DNA of 64,000 nt from CAVZZV01 sp963779845. Its GTDB lineage: Bacteria > Bacteroidota > Bacteroidia > Bacteroidales > GCA-2748055. Shown piece by piece: positions 8,170-16,099 of this stretch (position 1 is its first letter; every line of letters starts with the position of its first letter). The translations under genes and the position numbers were made by a program. Under the pieces are notes generated by a model. That model worked only from the letters and a program-made list of their open reading frames with translations, made no database searches and was not told where the DNA came from. Location of the stretch: the NCBI GenBank assembly GCA_963779845.1, contig CAVZZV010000005.1:1302001-1366000 (forward strand), read 5' to 3'.

Positions 8170-9035
8170 TGAGGCAGCTTAAGATAACCAAACAGATAAC
8201 CCAAAGAACAGAAGATTCAATTAACCGTTATTTTCAGGAGATTAGCAAGTACCCGATGATCTCGGCCGAAGAGGAGGTGGAGCTTTCGGTAAGGATCAGG
8301 AGTGGGGATACCAACGCGTTGGAAAAACTCGTCCTGGCCAACCTGAGGTTTGTTATTTCCGTTGCCAAACAATACCAGAACCAGGGCCTTTCCTTTCCCG
8401 ATCTCATAAACGAAGGGAACGTAGGGCTTGTAAAAGCCGCGGAAAAATTCGATGAGACCCGGGGGTTCAAATTTATCTCCTACGCGGTATGGTGGATCCG
8501 ACAATCCATTATTCAGGCAATTTCCGAGCAGACCCGGATTGTCAGACTTCCTCTGAACCGCCTTTCATCGATAAATAAAATTACCAAAGCCATTCCCTAT
8601 TTGGAACAGGATTTGGAAAGAGAGCCTACCAATGAAGAGATTGCGGATTATCTGGACCTAAGTGATAATGAGGTCAAGACTGCCAACGATATTAAAAAAA
8701 GGCAAATATCCTTCGATATGCCGCTTTCACAAGACGGTGACAGTGATTTCAACCTCTACGATATTGTTCAGACAGGTAGCATTCCTTCACCGGATAATAA
8801 AATTATGCTTGAATCGGTTTCCGAAAATATTTCACGTGCGCTTAATAAGTTATCCACCCGGGAGGCCGCCATCCTGACCATGTCGTTCGGATTAGCCAGT
8901 ACACAATGCTTTTCCCTGCACGACATTGCTCTTAAATACGACATGTCGACCGAAAGGGTAAGACAAATCAGAAGCAACGGGCTATTGAAACTCAGGCAGC
9001 TCCTAAAAGGGAACCATTCATTTTTGGAGTATTAA
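8169..9035 (+). CDS. RpoD-type sigma-70 factor (divergent, probably alternative group 2)
   Basis: 288 residues, the usual short length of Bacteroidota primary-type sigma factors. The opening MRQLKITKQIT, region 2 (ALEKLVLANLRFVISVAKQY, then GLSFPDLINEGNVGLVKAAE), the region 2.3-2.4 block FKFISYAVWWIRQSIIQAIS and LPLNRLSSINKI are all clear. Region 3 (about 135-185) and region 4 (about 225-280) follow. Region 4.2 reads FSLHDIALKYDMSTERVRQI, and the end GLLKLRQLLKGNHSFLEY differs clearly from the primary RpoD of this phylum as I remember it. I therefore favour a second, alternative RpoD-like factor. Its ATG overlaps the stop of the nitronate monooxygenase gene. Confidence 0.9.
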   Translation: MRQLKITKQITQRTEDSINRYFQEISKYPMISAEEEVELSVRIRSGDTNALEKLVLANLRFVISVAKQYQNQGLSFPDLINEGNVGLVKAAEKFDETRGFKFISYAVWWIRQSIIQAISEQTRIVRLPLNRLSSINKITKAIPYLEQDLEREPTNEEIADYLDLSDNEVKTANDIKKRQISFDMPLSQDGDSDFNLYDIVQTGSIPSPDNKIMLESVSENISRALNKLSTREAAILTMSFGLASTQCFSLHDIALKYDMSTERVRQIRSNGLLKLRQLLKGNHSFLEY

Positions 9036-9075
9036 TAAAAATTCGTATATTAAAAACAAAAAACAGAAATAATTT

Positions 9076-9528
9076 ATGGGCAGATCACAGGAGTCGTTTA
9101 ACAAAAAAGAGGTAAGGAACAAAAAAGAGAAAAAGAAAAAGGAAAAAGAAAAAAAGAGACTTGCACGTAAGGAGACTGATAAAAAGAGCAGTTTTGATGA
9201 TATGATTGCTTACGTGGATGAGAACGGACATATTATTGACACTCCTCCCGATCCCGATAAAAAGATTGAAGTAAAACTCGAAGATATCGAAGTGAGTATC
9301 CCCGCCAGGTCTGAAGATGGAAACTATGATCCCGTCAGAAGGGGAATTGTTTCATTTTTTAATGAGTCTAAAGGCTTTGGCTTCATAAAAGATTCCGACA
9401 CCAAGGAAAGCCTCTTTGTTCACATCAACAATGTTGATGGAGAGATCAAGGAAGGAAATATTGTTAGCTTTGAATCAGAAAGAGGTTTGAAGGGGCCCGT
9501 GGCGATTAAAGTGAAGCAGGTGAAATAG
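9076..9528 (+). CDS. Cold-shock-domain protein with basic N-terminal extension
   Basis: 150 residues. The first 40 are almost entirely Lys/Arg/Glu (KKEVRNKKEKKKKEKEKKR), followed by an acidic linker, then a cold-shock domain at about 86-150 with RNP1-like KGFGFIKD and RNP2-like LFVHINNV. Such proteins bind single-stranded RNA or DNA and act as RNA chaperones. The extended form with the SSFDDMIAYVDENG linker is widespread in Bacteroidota. It lies 40 bases after the sigma factor stop, so cotranscription is possible; a TTCGTATATTAAAA sequence just upstream could be a weak promoter of its own. An 8-bp palindrome overlaps its stop codon. Confidence 0.92.
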   Translation: MGRSQESFNKKEVRNKKEKKKKEKEKKRLARKETDKKSSFDDMIAYVDENGHIIDTPPDPDKKIEVKLEDIEVSIPARSEDGNYDPVRRGIVSFFNESKGFGFIKDSDTKESLFVHINNVDGEIKEGNIVSFESERGLKGPVAIKVKQVK

Positions 9529-9545
9529 GATAGGCCTTATCCTAT
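9525..9545 (+). terminator. Hairpin overlapping the cold-shock gene stop codon
   Basis: ATAGGATA, a five-base GGCCT loop, then TATCCTAT: a perfect 8-bp stem that includes the TAG stop at 9526-9528. There is no T run after it, so it may be a weak terminator or a 3'-end stabiliser. Confidence 0.35.
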
Positions 9546-9630
9546 AAACTAAGCGAGGTGTGCGCTTACCACTACGGTTATCCTGACAAAAAAAAAGGAA
9601 AAAGTTAACCGAATCCTTAAATACCACCAA

Positions 9631-9849
9631 ATGAAAAACTCGCCAGAAACCAATCGTATTAAGTCCTCCGGGAAAGGGTATTTATACATAATTCCCCTGG
9701 TTTTATTTGCCGTATCTATAAGTATCATGGATTTCACGAACCTAAGCTGGCAATCAAATCAGAAAAGTTATTTTGGACTCATCCTCTTTCTGGTCTCAGT
9801 TATTCTCTTATTCCCCCTGGGGCGGAATACAAAAAACAGGAAGTTTTAA
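9631..9849 (+). CDS. Small two-helix membrane protein, function unknown
   Basis: 72 residues with a polar N-terminus (MKNSPETNRIKSSGKG), two clear membrane segments (about 17-35 and 48-65) separated by a polar loop, and a basic tail (GRNTKNRKF). This amphipathic, positive-inside layout supports a real gene, but I recognise no family. Its stop overlaps the 3' end of the convergent Panacea gene by four bases. Confidence 0.55.
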   Translation: MKNSPETNRIKSSGKGYLYIIPLVLFAVSISIMDFTNLSWQSNQKSYFGLILFLVSVILLFPLGRNTKNRKF

Positions 9850-10349
9850 TTTAAAGGGATTTTCTCAGTTGAGAGTTTAATTTGTCCCGATTTAAAATCC
9901 TCAATCAGACCTTTTTCCCTTGCGACTTTATACCAGGGCGACCCAGGCTGTTTGGTATAATTATCCAACTGATTCGCGGAAAGATCACTGAATCGGTCTA
10001 CAATAAAATCAAGCATTTCCAAATCCCGTCCTGAAAATATACATTCATTGAAGGAACCTTCCGGGGTGATAATACTTACTTCCCCTTCACAACTTCCCTG
10101 GATAAAATCCTTGAGAAGATTGGTTTTACAAGACAATTCGTCGTATAATTCCCGGGATACCGGTCCGTCGGCCCAGGCTTCAAAATCAATGTCCAACAGG
10201 GGCGTTCCATATTTTTTAAGGAAGGATTCTTCCAAAAGGTAAAGTAATTTCAACAGTTTTGTTCTTGAAAGATCAGTAATCCTTTCAGAAAAGTAGATGA
10301 GAATATTGCCTATCCGTTCAATTTTTTCTTTTGTAAAAGTGGTCATCAA
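9846..10349 (-). CDS. Panacea domain (SocA/GepA-like, DUF4065) protein
   Basis: 167 residues, cytosolic, with the Panacea fold signatures: SRTKLLKLLYLLEESFLKKYG (first helices), then FEAWADGPVSRELYDEL with the conserved W-x-x-GP-V turn, and LDFIVDRFSDLSANQL near the end. Panacea proteins are antitoxins or proteolytic adaptors (SocA delivers the SocB toxin to ClpXP) and are normally encoded beside a toxin. No toxin is recognisable in the same orientation here: the upstream neighbour is a DUF1232 membrane protein, and the only overlapping gene is a convergent small membrane protein. The second Met (MTTFTKEK) is an equally good start. Confidence 0.82.
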   Translation of the reverse strand: MMTTFTKEKIERIGNILIYFSERITDLSRTKLLKLLYLLEESFLKKYGTPLLDIDFEAWADGPVSRELYDELSCKTNLLKDFIQGSCEGEVSIITPEGSFNECIFSGRDLEMLDFIVDRFSDLSANQLDNYTKQPGSPWYKVAREKGLIEDFKSGQIKLSTEKIPLN

Positions 10350-10463
10350 ATATATTTTAATGTTCCTGCACTATGTTGAACTAACAATGAATAACCATAA
10401 GTGTTGCCATGTACCGGTATCAAAGTAGCGAAAGACCCGATCATGTCTCAGGCGTTCGTCAGC

Positions 10464-10871
10464 CTAAATTATGATTTCCACATTATCCCTCTCCTTTGAC
10501 TTCTCCCATTCCATGAATGAAGAAATCTCTTTCCGCATATTATTGAATAGCCATATAACAATAGCCGCATCATCCAGATATCCGCCCGGCAAAAAATCAA
10601 AGATGGCATCAAATGGGGATACTATATACAATAATGCTGCTATAACAAGCACCATACGGTATGGTGCAATTTGATGATAGCGCCCTCCGGCATAATTCTT
10701 AAGCAATCTTATCAGGATCAGTATCTTATCTAAAACTTTCCCGAATTTGGTTTGCTTTCCAACTATAATTCTTTTGACCAGTCTTACCAGCGTTTCCAAC
10801 TGCATCCTGTCTTCCCGGATCTTATAGGCATTGCCAATAAAGCCCCTCAATTCCTTTTGCTGTGTACTCAT
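10464..10871 (-). CDS. DUF1232 (YkvA family) membrane protein
   Basis: 135 residues. The DUF1232 core is at about 65-115: PYRMVLVIAALLYIVSPFDA then PGGYLDDAAIVIWLF, giving two hydrophobic segments around the conserved SPxD and G-x-x-DD motifs. The N-terminal half is basic and helical. The family's biochemical role is unknown. About 115 bases separate it from the Panacea gene on the same strand, so a shared transcript is possible. Confidence 0.85.
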   Translation of the reverse strand: MSTQQKELRGFIGNAYKIREDRMQLETLVRLVKRIIVGKQTKFGKVLDKILILIRLLKNYAGGRYHQIAPYRMVLVIAALLYIVSPFDAIFDFLPGGYLDDAAIVIWLFNNMRKEISSFMEWEKSKERDNVEIII

Positions 10872-10954
10872 TGGACAAAGATACTGATTAGTTGCGAAAA
10901 ATCAATTCATCTATCTCTCTTTCGGCAGGTCATTATACATTTTGATGGGAACCT

Positions 10955-10987
10955 TTTGCCAATCATCCGTAAATTCATTTATATTTG
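10955..10987 (+). promoter_or_regulatory. Bacteroidota-type promoter of the TIM-barrel isomerase gene
   Basis: TTTG (10955-10958), a 21-base spacer, and TATATTTG (10980-10987), both exact matches to the phylum consensus. It lies 76 bases upstream of the ATG at 11064. Confidence 0.65.
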
Positions 10988-11063
10988 TTTATCGAAAAAT
11001 GTTACTCTTTCACACATAGATCCTTTAGTTTGGATTTCATCAATAGAATAAAATCATAAGCAA

Positions 11064-11993
11064 ATGAAAAGACGAAATTTTCTAAAAAATACAGCCATCG
11101 CAGCTGGTAGCGCCTCATTATTCAATCTGGATAAAAGTTTTGCTTCGAACCCTGAGAAAGGAGAAACCTTCCATCTTTTGTATGCTCCGCATTTTGGGAT
11201 GTTCAAAAATTCTGCGGGAGAGGATCCGATCGACCAGTTGAAGTTCATGTACGACGAGGGCTTTCGGGCGATGGAAGACAATGGGATGAAGAGCCGTGAT
11301 ATAAGTACTCAGGAGAAGGTAGCTTCTGCCATGGCCAATATGGGAATGAAGATGGGCGTGTTTGTGGCACATACTATATTCTGGAATGAACCCAGCCTAA
11401 CCTCCGGCAAGCAGGATAAGCTCGACCAGTTTTTACAGGAAATAAAAGAATCGGTGGAAGTAGCCAAAAGGGTGAACGCTAAATGGATGACAGTCGTTCC
11501 AGGGTTCGTGGATCTCCGTCAGGAACTCGGTTATCAAACAGCCAACGTGGTAAAAGCACTAAGAATGGCTTCAGAGATTCTTGAACCTCATGGCCTGATT
11601 ATGGTTTTGGAACCCCTCAATTACATGGACCACCCGGGATTGTTTCTCAACAAGTCTGCCCAGGCCTATGAAATTTGCCGCGCAGTGAACAGCCCCTCCT
11701 GCAAAATCCTTTTCGATATCTACCATCAGCAGAGGCATGAAGGAAACCTGATCCCGAATATAGACCGGGCATGGGACGAAATCGCTTATTTCCAGTGTGG
11801 CGATAATCCCGGCAGGAAAGAACCCACCTCTGGGGAGATCAATTACCGGAATGTCTTTCAGCATATCTATTCCAAAACAGATGATATGATTATCGGTATG
11901 GAACACGGGAATTCCAAACCTGGCAAAGAGGGGGAAAGGGCGGTTATCGAAGCTTACAGGAAAACCGATAGCACCATAGCGGTATCAAATTAA
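11064..11993 (+). CDS. Exported hydroxypyruvate isomerase-like TIM-barrel protein (AP endonuclease family 2 fold)
   Basis: 309 residues. The N-terminus (MKRRNFLKNTAIAAGSASL) is a Tat-type signal with adjacent arginines. The rest is a xylose-isomerase-like TIM barrel: LIMVLEPLNY with the metal-binding Glu, ILFDIYHQQRHEGNL with the Asp/His pair, FQCGDNPGRKEPTSGEINY, and a C-terminal MIIGMEHGNS. These are the hallmarks of hydroxypyruvate isomerase and related sugar isomerase/epimerases, which use a divalent metal. Export by Tat is common for this family in Bacteroidota, where many act on sugars in the periplasm. Actual substrate unknown. It is followed by the convergent Gfo/Idh/MocA gene, another Tat-exported sugar-type enzyme. 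Confidence 0.88.
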   Translation: MKRRNFLKNTAIAAGSASLFNLDKSFASNPEKGETFHLLYAPHFGMFKNSAGEDPIDQLKFMYDEGFRAMEDNGMKSRDISTQEKVASAMANMGMKMGVFVAHTIFWNEPSLTSGKQDKLDQFLQEIKESVEVAKRVNAKWMTVVPGFVDLRQELGYQTANVVKALRMASEILEPHGLIMVLEPLNYMDHPGLFLNKSAQAYEICRAVNSPSCKILFDIYHQQRHEGNLIPNIDRAWDEIAYFQCGDNPGRKEPTSGEINYRNVFQHIYSKTDDMIIGMEHGNSKPGKEGERAVIEAYRKTDSTIAVSN

Positions 11994-12079
11994 TCGACAA
12001 GTTGAAATAGCCTTTATATCACATTGCTATTAAGTCGTTTAACACTATTAATGAAGATAGAGGTGAAGATACTCCGAAC

Positions 12080-13432
12080 TTATTCCTTGGACTCTGTTCC
12101 TGGTACCGGAACCGTAAATTTCCTGTCAACCTCCCCAAGCTGAAGGATTTTTGGTCCAAGGCTTAGTTCCGATCCCATCATTTCTTCCCAGGTAACTTCC
12201 CTGCCGGTGTAGGCGGAAATTCTTCCCATAATACCTGCCAGGGTAGACTTTGCGGTAAATTCCGCTTCATTTACCGGTTGATTATTCCGGATCGCGGCTA
12301 CCATATCAATATGCTCCTGGTCGTATGGACTTACTTTAACACTCCGTGTTGGTTTTCCATCTTCCCCCAAAGGATATTCATATCTCCATTGGACCGATCC
12401 ATCAGGATTATATATGGTATTGGCACAATTGGAATAGCCATTTGTGCCCCTGACCAGTTCAGAAACATTATTTGCACAGCCATTGATTTGCCGGCACATG
12501 CTGTGGAGATGAATATCCCCTTCATACACAAAATCGGTACTGAAATTATCGTATTGGTCACCGGTTACCCTTCGCTGACGGGAGCCGAAAGCCACGGCAC
12601 TTTGCGGAAATTTCCCGGTAAACCAGTTGAATACATCGATATTATGGACATGTTGTTCAACAATCATATCTCCCGAAAGCCAGCTCCAGTTGACCCAATC
12701 GCGGATCATGAATTCCATTTCAGACCATTCAGGCTTGGGGTCGCGGTACCAAAGCTGACCTTGGTTCCAGTAACAGTTGCCACCGACAATATTCCCTATG
12801 GCTCCATTATAGATTCTTTTATAGGTTTCCACATAGTCAGCCTGGTGATGTCTTTGAGTTCCCGTTACCACAGTTAAACCAATGGTTTCGGCCTTTTTGG
12901 CTGTGGCTATGACAGACCTGGCTCCTACCGGATCTACCGCTACCGGTTTTTCCAAGAAAACATGTTTACGTGCCTCAACCGCCGCCTTGAACATTTCCGG
13001 CCTGAAGTAAGGGGGAGTGGCGAGGATTACGAGATCTATGTCCTGCTCCAATACCTTTTTATAGGCATCAAATCCCAGAAAGCAAAGCTCATCCGGAATT
13101 TCAACCCCCTTTTTTTCCTTGAGCTTTTTGCGGCATCCGGTCATCCGGTCTTCAAACATATCGGCAAGCGTAATGATGCTGAGATCATTCCCTGCATTCA
13201 GAAAATTTAATGCAGCACCCGTACCTCTCCCCCCACAGCCTATGACACCCGCACGGATTGGTTTCCCATCGGGAGACTTATCAAGCAAAAGGGCAGTATG
13301 TGGCGCTTCCCGGGAAGTTTTTTCTGCACAGGAATTAAGAATGTAGCCCATTCCAACAGCTCCTAAGGCAGTAATCGCTGCAGTTTTCCCGAAGAACTGC
13401 CGCCTGTCGATAGATTGATCGGATTTTTCCAT
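12080..13432 (-). CDS. Tat-exported Gfo/Idh/MocA family oxidoreductase
   Basis: 450 residues. The N-terminus has a Tat motif (DRRQFFGKTAAITALG) and a possible lipobox (YILNSC), so a Tat-exported lipoprotein is likely. A Rossmann fold begins at about 57 (IRAGVIGCGGRGTGAALNFL); the family's active-site FLEKPVAVD follows at about residue 150. The C-terminal half is the GFO_IDH_MocA alpha/beta domain, with several aromatic and His residues (WYRDPKPEWSEMEFMIRDW, EQHVHNIDVFNWFTG). These enzymes catalyse NAD(P)-dependent oxidation or epimerisation of sugars or inositols; the family also includes GH109-type enzymes. Substrate not predictable. It is convergent with the TIM-barrel gene. Confidence 0.9.
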   Translation of the reverse strand: MEKSDQSIDRRQFFGKTAAITALGAVGMGYILNSCAEKTSREAPHTALLLDKSPDGKPIRAGVIGCGGRGTGAALNFLNAGNDLSIITLADMFEDRMTGCRKKLKEKKGVEIPDELCFLGFDAYKKVLEQDIDLVILATPPYFRPEMFKAAVEARKHVFLEKPVAVDPVGARSVIATAKKAETIGLTVVTGTQRHHQADYVETYKRIYNGAIGNIVGGNCYWNQGQLWYRDPKPEWSEMEFMIRDWVNWSWLSGDMIVEQHVHNIDVFNWFTGKFPQSAVAFGSRQRRVTGDQYDNFSTDFVYEGDIHLHSMCRQINGCANNVSELVRGTNGYSNCANTIYNPDGSVQWRYEYPLGEDGKPTRSVKVSPYDQEHIDMVAAIRNNQPVNEAEFTAKSTLAGIMGRISAYTGREVTWEEMMGSELSLGPKILQLGEVDRKFTVPVPGTESKE

Positions 13433-13568
13433 AATGTAAATTTGTTATACTGGTTTTTGAATTTTCTTATTTTGCTATTATATTCTTTCAAGGTCCTGGT
13501 GGTTTAATCCTTTCCGGTATACGGGCCCTTACAAGGGATGCCCGCCATTTGGGCTTATGATTAAATAA

Positions 13569-15074
13569 TTATCTTGGCTCTCCCGCTTCACAAACCACCC
13601 TGAACCCCACATAAATCTGATCGGAATACCACCATCTTGACTTCGGCATCTGGGGATCGGTATTCAGCCATTCATTTGTTTGTGTGGGCTCTCTAGATGC
13701 GCATCGCACCTGGGAAGCATCCGATTTATAGGACCCCCCTTTGACCACGTATTCTTCTCCCTGTTCAGGGCCGGTGGGATTTCTTATTCCATCAGTATAT
13801 AATGAAAAAGTGTTGTCCCTATAATAATCGCTGCAAAATTCAGCAACATTTCCTAGTGTATGGACCAGTCCCGAAGGATTTGGTAAAACCGCCTCCCGAC
13901 CGGCTGTATGTCCTTTGGAGTTCTCTTCGTAAACAACATAACGGCTGATTATGCTGGTATCAACGCCAAAAATCTTTTTGATCATTCCTTTATCCGAATA
14001 ATCAAGGGCAGACCCCGGGAAAAAATAGGGGCCGTCAGTCCCAGCCCTTGAAGCATATTCCCATTCAGCTTCCGTGGGTAAACGATATTTTTTACCTGTT
14101 CGGAGGCTTAGCCATTCGCAATAGATGGTGGCAGCATAATGTGACATGCTCATAGCGGGCATCTTACCCTTCCCCCATCCCTGATCCGGAGCGCCCCAGG
14201 GAGGTGTAGGCCCGGAGATGCCATCTGTTTTTTGATCCATCCTCAAATCTTCCTCAGATAGCCGTCCCTCAGTACTGGTTTCAATAAAGAATCTCAGATA
14301 TTCATCCCAACTTATTTCATACTTTCCTATATAAAATGGGCTAAGTTCAACACTCACCTGAGGGCCTTCATCATCGTCCCGCATTTTTTCATTTCCAGGA
14401 CTACCCATAAAAAAGGAGCCGCCATTCAACGCGATCATTTCGAAACTAATTCCAGTACCCGGGATGTGTTCTGTAAAATTAATAAAACTATCCAGCTCCG
14501 TTGCGCGATCATATATTGTATCCTGAATAAGCGTTGCTCCAAAATTGACATTTTTCGCGTGCAGTGTAGTTTTCGAATAATGACCGACCCCCAAATGACA
14601 ATTGATACAATGAAGGCTTTCGGGTTTGCGGTCATAGTACAAATGTGCCTCTTCCCCTTCTTTGGTCAGACCCAGGGGGAAAAGGTTCTGGTGGCAGGCA
14701 ATGCAGGAATTTTTATAAGTATAATGGACAGCATGTTCGAGTTTGGATTTTTCCTCCCAGTTTATTTCGGAAACATCTTTGAATAATGTACCATATACAT
14801 CGCGTAGACCGGTCCGGACCTTTTCAGAGAATTTAACCAAGCCGGATGGCGGAAGGTGACAATCAATGCAATGTACTACAATTCCACGCTTGTTATCATG
14901 ATGGGTGGAGAGTTTCCAGGAGGTGATCGCCTGTGGATGAACCTCGTGACAAGAGGCGCAAAATTTATCGGTGTTCGTTACTTTAATCAGCCTATTCCCT
15001 GAAAATATCAAAAGAACAGCAATAATAAACCCTGCGGCAAAAATCAAAATCAAATTCCGGGAAGGTTTCTGCAT
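13569..15074 (-). CDS. NapC/NirT-type tetraheme cytochrome c fused to a SUMF1 domain
   Basis: 501 residues. An N-terminal membrane anchor (about 8-28) is followed by four CxxCH heme sites at 39-43, 69-73, 124-128 and 156-160, spaced as in NrfH/NapC quinol-oxidising cytochromes. From about 209 to 499 is a SUMF1 (formylglycine-generating enzyme fold) domain: MIALNGGSFFMGSPGNE, FYIGKYEISWDEY, YRLPTEAEWEYASRAG, LGNVAEFCSDYY and a C-terminal VGFRVVCE. At the place where true FGE has its two copper-binding cysteines after GGSW, this protein has GGSYKS with S451 and V456, so sulfatase activation is unlikely. Inference: a membrane quinol-linked periplasmic electron carrier with a fused binding or oxidase module. 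It is divergent from a TauE/SafE exporter gene. Confidence 0.88.
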   Translation of the reverse strand: MQKPSRNLILIFAAGFIIAVLLIFSGNRLIKVTNTDKFCASCHEVHPQAITSWKLSTHHDNKRGIVVHCIDCHLPPSGLVKFSEKVRTGLRDVYGTLFKDVSEINWEEKSKLEHAVHYTYKNSCIACHQNLFPLGLTKEGEEAHLYYDRKPESLHCINCHLGVGHYSKTTLHAKNVNFGATLIQDTIYDRATELDSFINFTEHIPGTGISFEMIALNGGSFFMGSPGNEKMRDDDEGPQVSVELSPFYIGKYEISWDEYLRFFIETSTEGRLSEEDLRMDQKTDGISGPTPPWGAPDQGWGKGKMPAMSMSHYAATIYCEWLSLRTGKKYRLPTEAEWEYASRAGTDGPYFFPGSALDYSDKGMIKKIFGVDTSIISRYVVYEENSKGHTAGREAVLPNPSGLVHTLGNVAEFCSDYYRDNTFSLYTDGIRNPTGPEQGEEYVVKGGSYKSDASQVRCASREPTQTNEWLNTDPQMPKSRWWYSDQIYVGFRVVCEAGEPR

Positions 15075-15212
15075 AACTAAACAATTACAACATAAAGAAA
15101 TGAATTCCTATTCATGTTTCAAATGGCTTTACACTATTTAAATCAATTCTACGAAACCCTGATCATAATATAATAGCCAACCCAAAAAATTACATAACAG
15201 GGCATAAAGATT

Positions 15213-15220
15213 TATATTTG
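15213..15220 (+). promoter_or_regulatory. -7 promoter element of the TauE/SafE gene
   Basis: TATATTTG, an exact TAnnTTTG match, 17 bases before the ATG at 15238. No TTTG is found at the expected -33 distance. Confidence 0.5.
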
Positions 15221-15237
15221 CTCATTCAAATGCACCC

Positions 15238-16011
15238 ATGTTTTTAATCATATCCATGCAGGAACTAGTCAGTTCTTACCATTTGACAGGTTTTGAATGG
15301 TTTTTAGCCCTGTTATGCGGCTTGCTGATCGGGATGTCCAAAACAGGCCTCACGGGAGCGGGACTTTTTGTCGTGCCTGTTTTCGCGGGAATCTTTGGTG
15401 GTAAACCTTCAACAGGTCTGGTGCTGCCCATGTTGGTAGTGGCGGATATCTTCGCCGTGCTTTATTATAACCGTCATGCGAACTGGAAATATGTTTTCAA
15501 ACTTTTGCCCTCGGCATTCTTAGGGATCCTGATTGCCTTATTGGTAGGTAACTCCATCAATGATGCACAATTCAGATTGCTTATTGGAATAATTGTGATG
15601 ATAGGAATAGGACTCATGATTTTTCAGGACTTAAGGAAAAAGAAAACGGAGATCCCTGATAAATGGTGGTTCTCCTCAACCCTTGGTTTAAGCGGTGGAT
15701 TTGCCACCATGATTGGAAATGCAGCGGGTCCAATCCTGTCGCTTTATCTCCTTTCCATGCGCCTTCCAAAAAATATTTTTATTGGAACCGGCGCCTGGTT
15801 TTTTTTCATCATTAACCTGTCCAAAGTGCCTCTTCATCTATTTGTGTGGAAAACAATTAACCTTCACAGCCTAACATTTAATCTTATTTTACTGATTCCG
15901 GTGATCCTTGGAGCTGTATCGGGATTCTATATTGTGAAGGTCATTCCGGAGAGAGCTTACAGAATATTCATTATTCTCTCCACCCTCGCCTCCGCATTTC
16001 TGCTTTTTTGA
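15238..16011 (+). CDS. Sulfite exporter TauE/SafE family membrane protein
   Basis: 257 residues with about eight membrane helices. Family signatures: GLLIGMSKTGLTGAGLFVVP near the N-terminus, LPMLVVADIFAVLYYNRHA, then a second half repeat LSGGFATMIGNAAGPILSLY and LILLIPVILGAVSGF. The family exports small sulfur-containing anions such as sulfite or sulfoacetate; individual substrates vary. An in-frame Met at residue 7 is an alternative start. It is divergent from the cytochrome-SUMF1 gene and 88 bases upstream of a TonB-dependent receptor gene on the same strand, so the three may form a functional group. Confidence 0.9.
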   Translation: MFLIISMQELVSSYHLTGFEWFLALLCGLLIGMSKTGLTGAGLFVVPVFAGIFGGKPSTGLVLPMLVVADIFAVLYYNRHANWKYVFKLLPSAFLGILIALLVGNSINDAQFRLLIGIIVMIGIGLMIFQDLRKKKTEIPDKWWFSSTLGLSGGFATMIGNAAGPILSLYLLSMRLPKNIFIGTGAWFFFIINLSKVPLHLFVWKTINLHSLTFNLILLIPVILGAVSGFYIVKVIPERAYRIFIILSTLASAFLLF

Positions 16012-16099
16012 TTCATCTTTCCATTCATTTAGTGAAAGAAAGGATCGTTGTTTTGACAATTAGGCGACTTTTTTGTTAAAAGAAAAAAGAATTCTTCTC

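Noticed and set aside
9846..10871. Defence island suggested by the Panacea gene
   Set aside because: No nuclease, restriction, CRISPR, reverse transcriptase or toxin gene is nearby; neighbours are housekeeping or membrane proteins.
13569..15074. Annotating the SUMF1 domain as a sulfatase-activating FGE
   Set aside because: The copper-binding cysteines are missing at the GGSY position and no sulfatase gene is present in the window.
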